Source: Staphylococcus sp. MI 10-1553 (GTDB lineage: Bacteria > Bacillota > Bacilli > Staphylococcales > Staphylococcaceae). Taken from it: DNA of 64,000 nucleotides. Each line of letters opens with the position of its first letter. Positions within the stretch are counted from its first letter, which is position 1. The DNA is taken from the NCBI RefSeq assembly GCF_010365305.1, contig NZ_CP048279.1:1488001-1552000 (forward strand). Reading direction: 5' to 3'. Below, piece by piece: positions 8,311 to 16,353 of this stretch. The notes beneath the pieces were generated by a model that worked only from the letters and a program-made list of their open reading frames with translations, was not told where the DNA came from and ran no database searches. A program made the translations under genes and the position numbers.

Positions 8311-9549
8311 ATGAAGAAACAATCCAATCAAATTGAAAAACCAGGTGAATTTATATTCACTAAAGCGCATAAAAGGTTGTTGCTCGGCTCTGTATTTTTA
8401 ATGGCCACTTCTGCAATTGGACCTGCGTTTTTAACACAAACTGCCGTGTTTACTGAACAATTTTTGGCAAGTTTTGCATTTGCGATTTTATTATCTATCA
8501 TTATTGATATTGGGGCACAAATTAACATTTGGCGTGTCCTTGTCGTAACAGGCTATCGTGGCCAAGAAATTGCTAATGAAGTGGTTAAAGGGCTAGGCAC
8601 TTTTATTTCTCTTCTTATCGCATTAGGGGGATTGGCATTTAATATTGGGAATATTGCGGGAGCTGGACTTGGTTTAAACGCGATCTTTGGTTTAGATGTT
8701 CGTGTAGGCGCCGCGATTACTGCTGTCATTGCTATTCTCGTCTTTATTTCTAAAAATGGCCAGAAAATCATGGATGTCGTTACAATGATTCTCGGCGTAC
8801 TCATGATTTTAATTGTTGCTTATGTCATGATTCAATCCAATCCGCCATATGTAGAAGCAGCACAACGTATGGTCTTTCCTGAAAATCCTTCAGCACTTGT
8901 TTTACCTATTATTACATTAGTGGGTGGAACTGTAGGCGGCTATATTACATTTGCAGGTGCGCACCGTATTCTTGACGCAGGGATTAAAGGAAAAGACTAT
9001 TTACCATTTGTGAATCGTTCTGCTATTTCAGCGATTTTAACAACTGGTGTGATGCGGAGTTTGCTATTTTTAGCAGTACTTGGTGTTGTTGTCACAGGTG
9101 TCGCTTTAAATCCTGAGAATCCGCCAGCTTCTGTCTTTGAACATGCTATTGGGCCAATCGGTAAAAATATTTTTGGTATCGTGCTGTTTGCGGCGGCGAT
9201 GTCATCAGTCATTGGTTCAGCGTATACGAGTACAACATTCATTAAAACGATGCACAACAAATTGAGAACATACGATAATTATGTAGTCGTGACATTTATC
9301 GTTGTGTCGACTTTGATTTTCTTATTTATCGGTCGTCCGGTTAAATTATTGATTATTGCTGGGGCATTAAATGGTTTGATTCTTCCTATTATTTTAGGTA
9401 CCGTATTGATTGCTTCGAAAAATAAGCGTATCGTTGGAGATTATCAACACCCAACTTGGATGTTATTATTCGGCATTGTTGCAGTCATCGTTACGATCTT
9501 TACCGGTTTCTTCTCATTACAAGGTTTAGCCGCATTGTGGAGCCAATAA
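8311..9549 (+). CDS. NRAMP-related membrane transporter lacking the canonical metal motifs (YcsG-like)
   Basis: This 412-residue integral membrane protein has about eleven hydrophobic segments and resembles the NRAMP/YcsG group. True manganese/iron NRAMP proteins carry DPGN in the first membrane helix and MPH in the sixth. Here the matching stretches read TSAIGPAFLTQTAVFTE (residues about 31-47) and VGGTVGGYITFAGAHRIL (near residue 210), with neither motif. A metal substrate is therefore doubtful. Its position three bases after pxpA, with the same pairing seen for ycsF-ycsG in B. subtilis, suggests uptake of 5-oxoproline or a related organic solute (inference). It is often annotated as a divalent metal transporter. 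It closes the operon. Confidence 0.8.
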   Translation: MKKQSNQIEKPGEFIFTKAHKRLLLGSVFLMATSAIGPAFLTQTAVFTEQFLASFAFAILLSIIIDIGAQINIWRVLVVTGYRGQEIANEVVKGLGTFISLLIALGGLAFNIGNIAGAGLGLNAIFGLDVRVGAAITAVIAILVFISKNGQKIMDVVTMILGVLMILIVAYVMIQSNPPYVEAAQRMVFPENPSALVLPIITLVGGTVGGYITFAGAHRILDAGIKGKDYLPFVNRSAISAILTTGVMRSLLFLAVLGVVVTGVALNPENPPASVFEHAIGPIGKNIFGIVLFAAAMSSVIGSAYTSTTFIKTMHNKLRTYDNYVVVTFIVVSTLIFLFIGRPVKLLIIAGALNGLILPIILGTVLIASKNKRIVGDYQHPTWMLLFGIVAVIVTIFTGFFSLQGLAALWSQ

Positions 9550-9571
9550 CAATTAAATACGATTAATGATT

Positions 9572-9602
9572 AAGGGCTAGGACATTCAGTTGTCTTGGCC
9601 CT
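9572..9602 (+). terminator. hairpin after the pxp operon
   Basis: AAGGGCTAGGACA (9572-9584) pairs with TGTCTTGGCCCT (9591-9602) with two G-T wobbles, leaving a short loop. The following bases are only moderately T-rich, so termination may be partial. The stem shares GGCTAGGACAtt with hairpins at 27541 and 63329. Confidence 0.6.
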
Positions 9603-9739
9603 CAATTGATTATAAGATTTACTATAGAAACTGATTGATAGACATTAAAGAACGTATATGGATATCTTTGTTTAATAATTTGTGTTCATTAAACGACAGT
9701 CATATCTCAATGATAAAACTGAACTCAAATATATAAATA

Positions 9740-9748
9740 TGATAAAAT
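9740..9748 (+). promoter_or_regulatory. extended -10 promoter candidate for mtnN
   Basis: TGATAAAAT at 9740-9748 has the extended TG and a TAAAAT -10 box, 51 bases ahead of the mtnN ATG. No convincing -35 box is seen at the right distance. The rest of the 250-base gap upstream is AT-rich and holds only the hairpin at 9572. Confidence 0.4.
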
Positions 9749-9799
9749 GACAACGGTAAATATAAAGTGAAACACCAAATTTATTGAGGAGGCATTTGA

Positions 9800-10486
9800 A
9801 TGATTGGAATCATCGGTGCAATGGAAGAAGAAGTAGCAATTTTAAAATCTCAAATGGATGCGGCAGAAGAAATTAAAATCGCGCATACCATTTTTTATAA
9901 AGGGACATTGAATGATAAAGATATTATTTTAACTCAAAGCGGTATCGGTAAGGTGAATGTAGCCATTTCTACAAGTTTACTTATTGATCGTTTTCAACCC
10001 CAATGTATTATTAACACCGGATCAGCGGGGGGATTACAGCCTGGATTAGCGCTCGGAGATGTTGTCATTAGTCAACAAGTCGCTTATCATGATGCTGATG
10101 CACGTGCGTTCGGCTATGGTATGGGACAAATTCCAGGTATGCCGACTTATTTTGAAGCAGATACATCATTATTTGAAAAAGTAGATAATGTCTTAAAGTC
10201 TTTAAATCAAAACGGTAGAGAAGGTTTGATTGTTTCAGGTGATAGCTTCATCGGTAAGAATGAACAGCGTCAAGTCATTTTAGAACATTTTCCTAACGCA
10301 TTAGCTGTTGAAATGGAAGCAACTGCCATTGCCCATACATGTCACCAGTTTAATGTGCCATTTATTGTGACACGTGCGATTTCTGATTTAGCTGACGGTG
10401 AAGCGGGAATGACATTTGAAGCTTTCCTTAAAGTCGCAGCAAAGTCGTCTAGTCAAATGGTGAATGAACTTGTGAAAATCCTTTAA
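9800..10486 (+). CDS. mtnN: 5'-methylthioadenosine/S-adenosylhomocysteine nucleosidase
   Basis: This 228-residue MTA/SAH nucleosidase (Pfs) hydrolyses methylthioadenosine and S-adenosylhomocysteine to adenine plus the thio-ribose. It keeps the SAM by-product pool low and supplies S-ribosylhomocysteine. Visible features are [12 protein letters not shown] at the N-terminus, the purine nucleoside phosphorylase-fold motif NTGSAGGL near residues 72-79, the ribose-contacting EMEA at 171-174 and the catalytic aspartate in SDLADGEAG (Asp196). A strong GAGGAGG precedes the ATG. It appears to be a single-gene unit ahead of the yqeG operon. Confidence 0.96.
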   Translation: MIGIIGAMEEEVAILKSQMDAAEEIKIAHTIFYKGTLNDKDIILTQSGIGKVNVAISTSLLIDRFQPQCIINTGSAGGLQPGLALGDVVISQQVAYHDADARAFGYGMGQIPGMPTYFEADTSLFEKVDNVLKSLNQNGREGLIVSGDSFIGKNEQRQVILEHFPNALAVEMEATAIAHTCHQFNVPFIVTRAISDLADGEAGMTFEAFLKVAAKSSSQMVNELVKIL

Positions 10487-10514
10487 CAAAACACACAATT
10501 ATTGCACATAAATA

Positions 10515-10523
10515 TGCTATAAT
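10515..10523 (+). promoter_or_regulatory. extended -10 promoter for the yqeG operon
   Basis: TGCTATAAT at 10515-10523 is a perfect extended -10 element located 36 bases ahead of the yqeG start. The -35 region is weak, as is usual for extended -10 promoters. It would drive yqeG through at least yqeM. Confidence 0.6.
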
Positions 10524-10558
10524 ATAACGAATGAAGTCTTTTAAAGTGGAGGATGAAC

Positions 10559-11086
10559 ATGGGTATCATCAAGCAATTATTTTTACCAAATCAATATGTG
10601 AATTCGATTTATGAAATTGATTTTGACAAACTAAAACAATTGAATATCAAAGGGATTATTACAGATTTGGATAATACATTAGTCGGATGGGATGAAGCAC
10701 AACCTACGCCTAAAGTTGAAAATTGGTTTAAAACTATAGATGAACAAGGATTTAAAGTCACTGTTGTTTCTAATAATAATGAACAACGCGTAAAATCTTT
10801 TTGCCAAAATTTAAAAGTGGATTATATTTTTAAAGCACAAAAACCTAGAGGGAAAGCATTACGCCGTGCGACTGAACAAATGGGCATTCAAAAAGATGAA
10901 GTGGTTGTTATTGGAGACCAAATGTTAACAGATGTATTTGGCGGTAATCGACATGGCCTATATACAATTATGGTTGTGCCAGTGAAAAATTCTGATGGTT
11001 TTATCACAAAATTTAATCGTTTAGTTGAACGACGGTTATTAAAGCATTTTAAAAGAAAAGGCTATATTAAATGGGAGGAATCGTAA
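10559..11086 (+). CDS. yqeG: YqeG family HAD-type phosphatase
   Basis: This 175-residue protein is a HAD superfamily IIIA phosphatase of the YqeG group. The nucleophile motif is TDLDNTLVG, with Asp36 and Asp38. Motif II lies in VTVVSNNNE near residue 65 and motif III/IV in VVIGDQMLTDVFGGNR near residues 118-133. The physiological substrate is not established. The ATG at 10559 is used because GTGGAGG (10546-10552) is six bases away; the ATG at 10553 touches it. It is the first gene of the conserved yqeG-yqeM cluster, whose stop lies right before the yqeH TTG start. Confidence 0.9.
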   Translation: MGIIKQLFLPNQYVNSIYEIDFDKLKQLNIKGIITDLDNTLVGWDEAQPTPKVENWFKTIDEQGFKVTVVSNNNEQRVKSFCQNLKVDYIFKAQKPRGKALRRATEQMGIQKDEVVVIGDQMLTDVFGGNRHGLYTIMVVPVKNSDGFITKFNRLVERRLLKHFKRKGYIKWEES

Positions 11087-12187
11087 TTGACTGAAACTTT
11101 AAAATGTATTGGTTGTGGGTCAACACTACAATCTGACGACCCTCAAAAACCGGGTTACGTTCCAAAAGCAAGTTTAGATAAAGAAGATGTCATTTGTCGT
11201 CGTTGTTTTAGATTAAAAAATTACAATGAAGTTCAAGATGTTGGCATGGAAAGTGACGACTTCTTAAAATTATTAAATGGCTTATCAGACAAACCGGGTA
11301 TCGTCGTGAATTTAGTTGACGTATTTGACTTTGAAGGTTCTTTTATTCATGCGGTCAAACGTATTGTTGGAAATAAAAAGATTATTTTAGTAGCAAATAA
11401 AATTGACTTATTGCCAAAACAAATCAATAAGCGTCGTGTAACTGAATGGTTAAGACGTTTAGCCAAGGAATACGGTTTATATCCCGAAGATGTGTGTTTA
11501 ATTTCTGCATATAAAGGTATCGGTATTGATGATTTGTTACAAACGATTGAAAAACATCGTGAAGGTCAAGATGTCTATATCGTCGGTACTACTAATGTCG
11601 GGAAGTCAACGTTAATTAACAAGTTGATTGAACAAACAGTAGGCGAAAAAAATGTCGTCACAACTTCGCGAATTCCTGGTACGACATTGGCTATGATTGA
11701 TATTCCGATTGATGAAGAACACTATATGTACGATACGCCAGGGATTATTCAAGAACACCAAATGACCCATTACGTGTCGACAAAGGCATTAAATACGATT
11801 ATGCCTAAGAAAGAGATTAAGCAACGTGTATATCAATTAAACGAAGCGCAATCGTTGTTTATTGGTGGTTTAGCGCGTGTCGATTATTTAAAAGGTGGTA
11901 AACGTCCGCTCGTCTGTTATTTTTCGAATGAATTGAATATCCATCGCACAAAATTAGAAAAAGCAGATGATTTGTGGCGCAAACAAATTGGTACGCTATT
12001 ATCACCACCATCACCTAAAGATCGTTTTGACTTTGATCAGTTAAAAACAGTTCATTTAACAACGGAAAATGAGAAAAAAGACATGATGATTTCAGGTTTA
12101 GGATTTGTCACAGTGGACGCAGGTGCAGAATTAGATGTAATTGTACCTCAAAATGTAGAAGTGACATTGAGACCTTCAATTATGTAA
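11087..12187 (+). CDS. yqeH: ribosome biogenesis GTPase YqeH
   Basis: This 366-residue circularly permuted GTPase is needed for assembly of the 30S ribosomal subunit. An N-terminal zinc finger has Cys7, Cys10, Cys37 and Cys40. The GTPase motifs appear in permuted order: G4 NKID at 104-107 comes before the P-loop GTTNVGKST at 167-175 and DTPG further on. The C-terminal domain is the RNA-binding treble-clef-like region. The start is TTG at 11087, directly after the yqeG stop, with GGGAGGAA (11073-11080) six bases upstream. No alternative ATG would keep the zinc finger intact. Confidence 0.95.
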   Translation: MTETLKCIGCGSTLQSDDPQKPGYVPKASLDKEDVICRRCFRLKNYNEVQDVGMESDDFLKLLNGLSDKPGIVVNLVDVFDFEGSFIHAVKRIVGNKKIILVANKIDLLPKQINKRRVTEWLRRLAKEYGLYPEDVCLISAYKGIGIDDLLQTIEKHREGQDVYIVGTTNVGKSTLINKLIEQTVGEKNVVTTSRIPGTTLAMIDIPIDEEHYMYDTPGIIQEHQMTHYVSTKALNTIMPKKEIKQRVYQLNEAQSLFIGGLARVDYLKGGKRPLVCYFSNELNIHRTKLEKADDLWRKQIGTLLSPPSPKDRFDFDQLKTVHLTTENEKKDMMISGLGFVTVDAGAELDVIVPQNVEVTLRPSIM

Positions 12188-12202
12188 GGAGTGTGAGGTT
12201 GA

Positions 12203-13015
12203 ATGAAATTTGCAGTTATTGGACATCCTATTGACCACTCATTGTCACCACTCATGCACCATGCGAATTTTAAAAGTTTAAACTTAGATTATGGCTATGA
12301 AGCACTTAATATTCCGCCTACACATTTTAAACATATTCGAAGTATTATTGATGAAAAAGAACTTGATGGCTTTAATGTGACGATTCCGCATAAAGAGCGC
12401 ATTATCGATTATTTAGACGACATGTCAGATGAAGCGCGAGCCATTGGTGCAGTGAATACTGTTAAAATTGAAAATGGTAAATGGACTGGCTATAACACGG
12501 ACGGTACAGGATTTGTCAAAGGATTACAGGCAAAGTACGGCGATTTAACTGACGCGCACATTTTAATTATTGGTGCAGGGGGTGCAAGTAAAGGCATTGC
12601 TTATGCGTTATCTCAAGTGACTAAGAACATGATAGCCGTTGCAAATCGCTCTATGTCCCGATTCAATGACTGGCAACTTCAAATTCAACCGTTCTCACTT
12701 GAAGATGTCGCAACTATCGCACATCAATTTGATATTATTATTAACACGACACCTGTTGGGATGCATCAATCTCAAGATAGTGTCATGTCATTTGAGCAGT
12801 TAAAAGCTGGTGTGCTCGTATGTGACATCATTTATATTCCATTTCAGACGACATTTTTAAAAGAAGCTGCTGAAAAAGAATGTTTGACTTATAATGGATT
12901 AGATATGTTTATTTATCAAGGTGCTGAAAGTTTTAAAATTTGGACGGGTTTAGATAGTGATATTACGACAATGCGTAACGCGGTATTAAATAAATTAAAT
13001 CCAACAATGACTTAA
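12203..13015 (+). CDS. aroE: shikimate dehydrogenase
   Basis: This 270-residue shikimate 5-dehydrogenase reduces 3-dehydroshikimate with NADPH in aromatic amino acid and folate precursor synthesis. The substrate-binding segment HSLSPLMHH is at residues 12-20 and NVTIPHKE holds the catalytic lysine Lys64. The dinucleotide-binding loop GAGGASKG is near residues 120-127, and TTPVGM near residue 186 is also conserved. A GGAGTG site lies ahead of the ATG. The gene sits in the middle of a ribosome-assembly and NAD operon, the usual arrangement in Bacillales. Confidence 0.95.
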   Translation: MKFAVIGHPIDHSLSPLMHHANFKSLNLDYGYEALNIPPTHFKHIRSIIDEKELDGFNVTIPHKERIIDYLDDMSDEARAIGAVNTVKIENGKWTGYNTDGTGFVKGLQAKYGDLTDAHILIIGAGGASKGIAYALSQVTKNMIAVANRSMSRFNDWQLQIQPFSLEDVATIAHQFDIIINTTPVGMHQSQDSVMSFEQLKAGVLVCDIIYIPFQTTFLKEAAEKECLTYNGLDMFIYQGAESFKIWTGLDSDITTMRNAVLNKLNPTMT

Positions 13016-13025
13016 GGAGGCCATT

Positions 13026-13319
13026 ATGGCATTAACAGGTAAACAAAAAAGGTTTTTAAGAAGTAAGGCACATCATGTTGCTCCAACTTTCCAAATCGGT
13101 AAGTCTGGGATTAATGAAAATATGGTAGAGCAATTAAAAGAAACACTCGAAAATCGTGAACTCATTAAAATTCATATTTTACAAAACAATATGGATGACA
13201 AAAGTGAACTGGCACAAAATATTAGTCAAGCAACGGATAGTGAATTAGTCCAACTTATCGGTTCAATGATTGTCCTTTACAAAGAATCTCGAGAAAACAA
13301 ACAAATCGAGTTACCATAA
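13026..13319 (+). CDS. yhbY: ribosome assembly RNA-binding protein YhbY (YqeI)
   Basis: This 97-residue protein is a stand-alone CRM domain. It has the family N-terminus LTGKQKRFLRSKAHH, the loop QIGKSGINE near residues 24-32, and the central ELIKIHIL strand. CRM domain proteins bind rRNA, and YhbY associates with pre-50S particles. A strong AAGGAGG precedes the ATG. It is followed two bases after its stop by nadD, whose own ribosome binding site is weak, so the two are probably translationally coupled. Confidence 0.93.
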   Translation: MALTGKQKRFLRSKAHHVAPTFQIGKSGINENMVEQLKETLENRELIKIHILQNNMDDKSELAQNISQATDSELVQLIGSMIVLYKESRENKQIELP

Positions 13320-13321
13320 AT

Positions 13322-13903
13322 ATGGAAAAAATTGTTGTTTTTGGAGGACAATTCAATCCGATTCATAGTGGACATGAAATGGTTGCAAGCGAAGTGAATG
13401 CAGCTATTCAACCGGATCACTTTTATTTTATGCCTAGTTTTATGTCACCATTGAAAAAACATGATGAATTAATCGAGGTTGAACATCGTATTCAAATGGT
13501 TGAGTTGGTCATTGAAAATTTGGGGTTTGGGACGCTTCGTTTAGATGAAATTGAACGTAAAGGACAAAGTTATACTTATGATACTTTGTTGAATATACAT
13601 CAAGAATCACCTGATGCAAAGTTGTATTTTGTCATCGGAACGGACCAATATGAGCAACTTGATCGGTGGTATCAAATTGATGCACTGAAATCTTTCGTAA
13701 CGTTTGTCGTCGTGAATCGTGGTTATTTGATTCAATCAGATGACGATTCAATAATGCCGATCAACATACCAGATATGGCGATCAGTTCAACCGAAATTCG
13801 TCATAGAAGGTCTCAACAACAAACGATTCATATGTGGGTGCCACTGAACGTCGAGCACTACATATTGAAGGAGGGGTTATATGGATCGAACATTCGCGAT
13901 TGA
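13322..13903 (+). CDS. nadD: nicotinate-nucleotide adenylyltransferase
   Basis: This 193-residue enzyme adenylates nicotinate mononucleotide to deamido-NAD in NAD synthesis. The nucleotidyltransferase motif FGGQFNPIHSGH is at residues 7-18, and the second motif ISSTEIRHRR is near residues 157-166, both typical of the NadD branch. Its start lies two bases after the yhbY stop with no clear ribosome binding site of its own. Its last 23 bases overlap yqeK, which gives a compact, coupled set. Confidence 0.95.
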   Translation: MEKIVVFGGQFNPIHSGHEMVASEVNAAIQPDHFYFMPSFMSPLKKHDELIEVEHRIQMVELVIENLGFGTLRLDEIERKGQSYTYDTLLNIHQESPDAKLYFVIGTDQYEQLDRWYQIDALKSFVTFVVVNRGYLIQSDDDSIMPINIPDMAISSTEIRHRRSQQQTIHMWVPLNVEHYILKEGLYGSNIRD

Positions 13904-14465
13904 ACTTGTCGAACAAAAGCTACCGAAGAAGAGATTTGAACATTCTTTGCGTGTAGCGGAAACGGCAGTTAAATTGGCAGAAATTTATGAGGGAGATAAA
14001 GAAAAAGCTGAACTTGCAGGGATTTTGCATGATTTTTGCAAATATGACGATTTGAGCTTTTTATACCAACAGGTGACACGATACGATCTCAATCATGATT
14101 TATTAAGTTATGGCTCAGAGATATTACATGGACCTGTATGTGCAGCAATATTGAAGCACCAATATGGTATCCAAGATGACGAAATTTTATTAGCGATATA
14201 CAACCACACTACAGGGCGTAAACATATGACTAAAACTGAAAAATTGGTCTTTATAGCTGACTATATTGAACCCGGTCGAAATACGCCAAAAGTGGAAGAA
14301 ATTCGAGATATGGTATACAATGGCGGTGGGTTAGATAAAACAATTTATGAAATTTCAAAAAGAACTGTCTTGTACCTCGTCAAAAAAGATGTCAGTGTGT
14401 ACCAAGCTACTATCGATTGTCTGAATTACTATAATTTTAATGACTCTAAAATAAAGGATGATTAA
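13881..14465 (+). CDS. yqeK: HD domain hydrolase YqeK, likely symmetrical Ap4A hydrolase
   Basis: This 194-residue HD-domain protein belongs to the YqeK family, whose members cleave diadenosine tetraphosphate symmetrically into two ADP. The metal ligands are visible as EHSLRVAE (His21) and LHDFCKYD (His50, Asp51), with a later HGPVCA (about residue 79) and a C-terminal FIADYIEPGR. A strong GGAGGGG site lies within the nadD tail. It overlaps nadD by 23 bases and its stop is adjacent to the rsfS start. Confidence 0.93.
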   Translation: MDRTFAIELVEQKLPKKRFEHSLRVAETAVKLAEIYEGDKEKAELAGILHDFCKYDDLSFLYQQVTRYDLNHDLLSYGSEILHGPVCAAILKHQYGIQDDEILLAIYNHTTGRKHMTKTEKLVFIADYIEPGRNTPKVEEIRDMVYNGGGLDKTIYEISKRTVLYLVKKDVSVYQATIDCLNYYNFNDSKIKDD

Positions 14466-14822
14466 ATGAACGCAAAAGATTTATTAATGTTAACAGTTGA
14501 AGCAGCCGATGCAAAAAAAGCAGAAGATATTATTTCGCTTAATATGAGCGGTGTTTCTGATCTCACTGACTACTTTGTTGTATGTCATGGGAATAACGAA
14601 AGACAAGTTCAAGCAATTGCTCGTGCTGTTAAAGAAAGTGCTGAGTCACACCAAATTGAAGTGAAACGTATGGAAGGTTTTAATGAAGCACGTTGGATAC
14701 TTGTAGATTTAACGGATGTTGTTGTACATGTCTTCCACAAAGACGAACGCAGTTATTACAATCTTGAAAAATTGTATCAAGATGTTGAAATGTTGGGTTA
14801 TAAAGAGGTCATTAACTCATAA
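14466..14822 (+). CDS. rsfS: ribosomal silencing factor RsfS
   Basis: This 118-residue RsfS/YbeB/Iojap protein binds ribosomal protein uL14 and blocks joining of 30S and 50S subunits when nutrients are scarce. Conserved elements are DLTDYFVVCHGNNERQ near residues 33-48 and the central EGFNEARWILVDLTDVVVHVF near residues 72-92. The start follows the yqeK stop immediately, with AAAGGATG ahead of it. Its TAA shares one base with the ATG of yqeM (TAATG), so the two are coupled. Confidence 0.95.
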   Translation: MNAKDLLMLTVEAADAKKAEDIISLNMSGVSDLTDYFVVCHGNNERQVQAIARAVKESAESHQIEVKRMEGFNEARWILVDLTDVVVHVFHKDERSYYNLEKLYQDVEMLGYKEVINS

Positions 14823-15544
14823 TGCAGTATGAAAATTTAAGTGCATTTTACGACCGACTCACAGATGATCAACCTTATGATCTGTGGCTCGATTTGATAC
14901 AAGAGACACTTCAACAACAAAAGGTTTCTCGTGTGCTCGACATCGGTTGTGGCACAGGGACTTTGACACAGCATTTCACACAATTTGCTGATGAAGTCAT
15001 TGGTATGGATTTAAGTGTTGAAATGTTAGCTCTAGCCAAACAAAAAACGAGTCAAGTGCAATGGATTGAAGGAGACATGTCGGATTTTAATCTGAATACC
15101 GACTTTGATTTAATTACAATTCTTTGTGACAGTTTGAATTATTTAGCTAATGAAACAGCTGTGATGGCAACATTTGAACATGTTTATCAACATTTGAATT
15201 CAGATGGCTATCTCATTTTCGACGTCCATACTACGCATAAAATGACACATCAGTTTAACGGACAAGTTTATCTTGATGACCGTGAAGATTTAACATTAGT
15301 ATGGCAAACTGAACCTGCTGAAGCACCATACAGTGTTTGGCATGATTTAACATTCTTTATATTAAATAAAGCACAAACTTACGTCAGGCAAGATGAATCA
15401 CAATATCAGCGCACTTTTGAAAAGGATGAGTATATTGATATGCTGAATCATGTCGGTTTTAATCACATCGAAACATTTTATGATTTTAATCGAGACACAC
15501 AAGATCCAGAAAGTGATCGCTTATTCTTTATTGTAAAAAAATAA
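14822..15544 (+). CDS. yqeM: class I SAM-dependent methyltransferase YqeM
   Basis: This 240-residue protein has a Rossmann-type methyltransferase fold with SAM-binding motif VLDIGCGTGTLT near residues 38-49, the acidic residue in GMDLSVEML near residue 60, and EGDMSDF near residue 82. It belongs to the YqeM group that always sits between rsfS and the comE genes in Bacillales. The substrate is not known. The family has been suggested to act on tRNA or ribosome components because of its neighbours, but nothing in the sequence proves this. A hairpin at 15552-15593 follows. Confidence 0.88.
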   Translation: MQYENLSAFYDRLTDDQPYDLWLDLIQETLQQQKVSRVLDIGCGTGTLTQHFTQFADEVIGMDLSVEMLALAKQKTSQVQWIEGDMSDFNLNTDFDLITILCDSLNYLANETAVMATFEHVYQHLNSDGYLIFDVHTTHKMTHQFNGQVYLDDREDLTLVWQTEPAEAPYSVWHDLTFFILNKAQTYVRQDESQYQRTFEKDEYIDMLNHVGFNHIETFYDFNRDTQDPESDRLFFIVKK

Positions 15545-15551
15545 CAAGTAA

Positions 15552-15593
15552 AAAACCTTCTTCATGCGTGTGATACGTATGATAGGAGGTTTT
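15552..15593 (+). promoter_or_regulatory. long hairpin that buries the comEA ribosome binding site
   Basis: AAAACCTTCTTCATGCGT (15552-15569) pairs with ACGTATGATAGGAGGTTTT (15575-15593), with two wobbles, one bulged A and a five-base loop GTGAT. The only ribosome binding site for comEA, AGGAGG at 15584-15589, lies inside the right arm, eight bases ahead of the ATG. The T-rich TTTTATTT after the stem means the same hairpin could also terminate transcription from the yqeG operon. Either way it should limit comEA expression. Confidence 0.65.
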
Positions 15594-15597
15594 ATTT

Positions 15598-16266
15598 ATG
15601 TTTTCTGTAGATCAATTCATCGCGTTAGTCAAACAGTACAAAATTCAAACAGCAGTCGTCATTGCTTTTCTCATTGCGATTGGAGGGTGGCTCGTCTTTA
15701 ATACGGGTGAAGAAGATGCTTCAAAAGATGCTTTAGCGATGCAACAAACACAACCGATTGAAGCCCATCAAGCAAAATCGAAAAGCAAAGATAAAAAAGA
15801 GCAAAAAGAACAAGCATTTCAAAAAATTGTTGTCGATATTAAAGGTGCAGTAAAAAATCCGAATACGTATGAAATGCAATCAGACGATCGAATGAAACAA
15901 TTATTAGATAAGGCAGAACCGTTGAAAACTGCTGATTTGAGTCGTGTTAATTTAGCAGAAAAGTTAACTGATCAAAAAATGATTTATATTCCTACTCATG
16001 GAGAGGCTGTTCCCTCTAACCCTGGTCATGCAACACAACAAGATCATTCGTCAGCTGGGTCTACATCACAAAACATCTCTGTCAATTTAAATACTGCAGA
16101 CGAGAAGGAACTGACCCAAATTCCTGGCATAGGGCCTTCAAAAGCACAAACGATTATTAAACACCGTGAAGAAAACGGACCTTTCCAAAGTGTTGAAAAT
16201 TTGAAAGATGTCAAAGGAATTGGAGAAAAAACATTTGAAAAACTAAAGGACTATTTAACAGTTTAA
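15598..16266 (+). CDS. comEA: competence protein ComEA
   Basis: This 222-residue protein is the membrane-anchored DNA receptor for transformation. A single hydrophobic anchor lies at about residues 18-33, followed by a Lys/Glu/Gln-rich spacer (about 50-75) and a soluble ligand-binding beta-grasp-like region (KIVVDIKGAVKNPNTYEM). The C-terminal helix-hairpin-helix pair LTQIPGIGPSKA and LKDVKGIGEKTF (about 175-220) binds double-stranded DNA outside the membrane. It heads the comEA-comEB-comEC set and is intact. Its ribosome binding site is held in the hairpin just upstream. Competence genes in staphylococci usually depend on SigH or ComK; I see no clear site for either. Confidence 0.93.
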   Translation: MFSVDQFIALVKQYKIQTAVVIAFLIAIGGWLVFNTGEEDASKDALAMQQTQPIEAHQAKSKSKDKKEQKEQAFQKIVVDIKGAVKNPNTYEMQSDDRMKQLLDKAEPLKTADLSRVNLAEKLTDQKMIYIPTHGEAVPSNPGHATQQDHSSAGSTSQNISVNLNTADEKELTQIPGIGPSKAQTIIKHREENGPFQSVENLKDVKGIGEKTFEKLKDYLTV

Positions 16267-16308
16267 TCCTAAAGTAGGATGTAACTAGTCGAAGCAAGTC
16301 GAATCCTT

Positions 16309-16314
16309 TATAAT
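16309..16314 (+). promoter_or_regulatory. -10 promoter candidate between comEA and comEB
   Basis: TATAAT at 16309-16314 lies 39 bases ahead of comEB. A -35 box is not obvious. A small inverted repeat ATCCTaaagtAGGAT at 16267-16280 precedes it. If active, it would separate comEB/comEC transcription from comEA. Confidence 0.35.
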
Positions 16315-16353
16315 GAGAATAAAATGAACAACGATACGAGGTGACAAAAAAGC

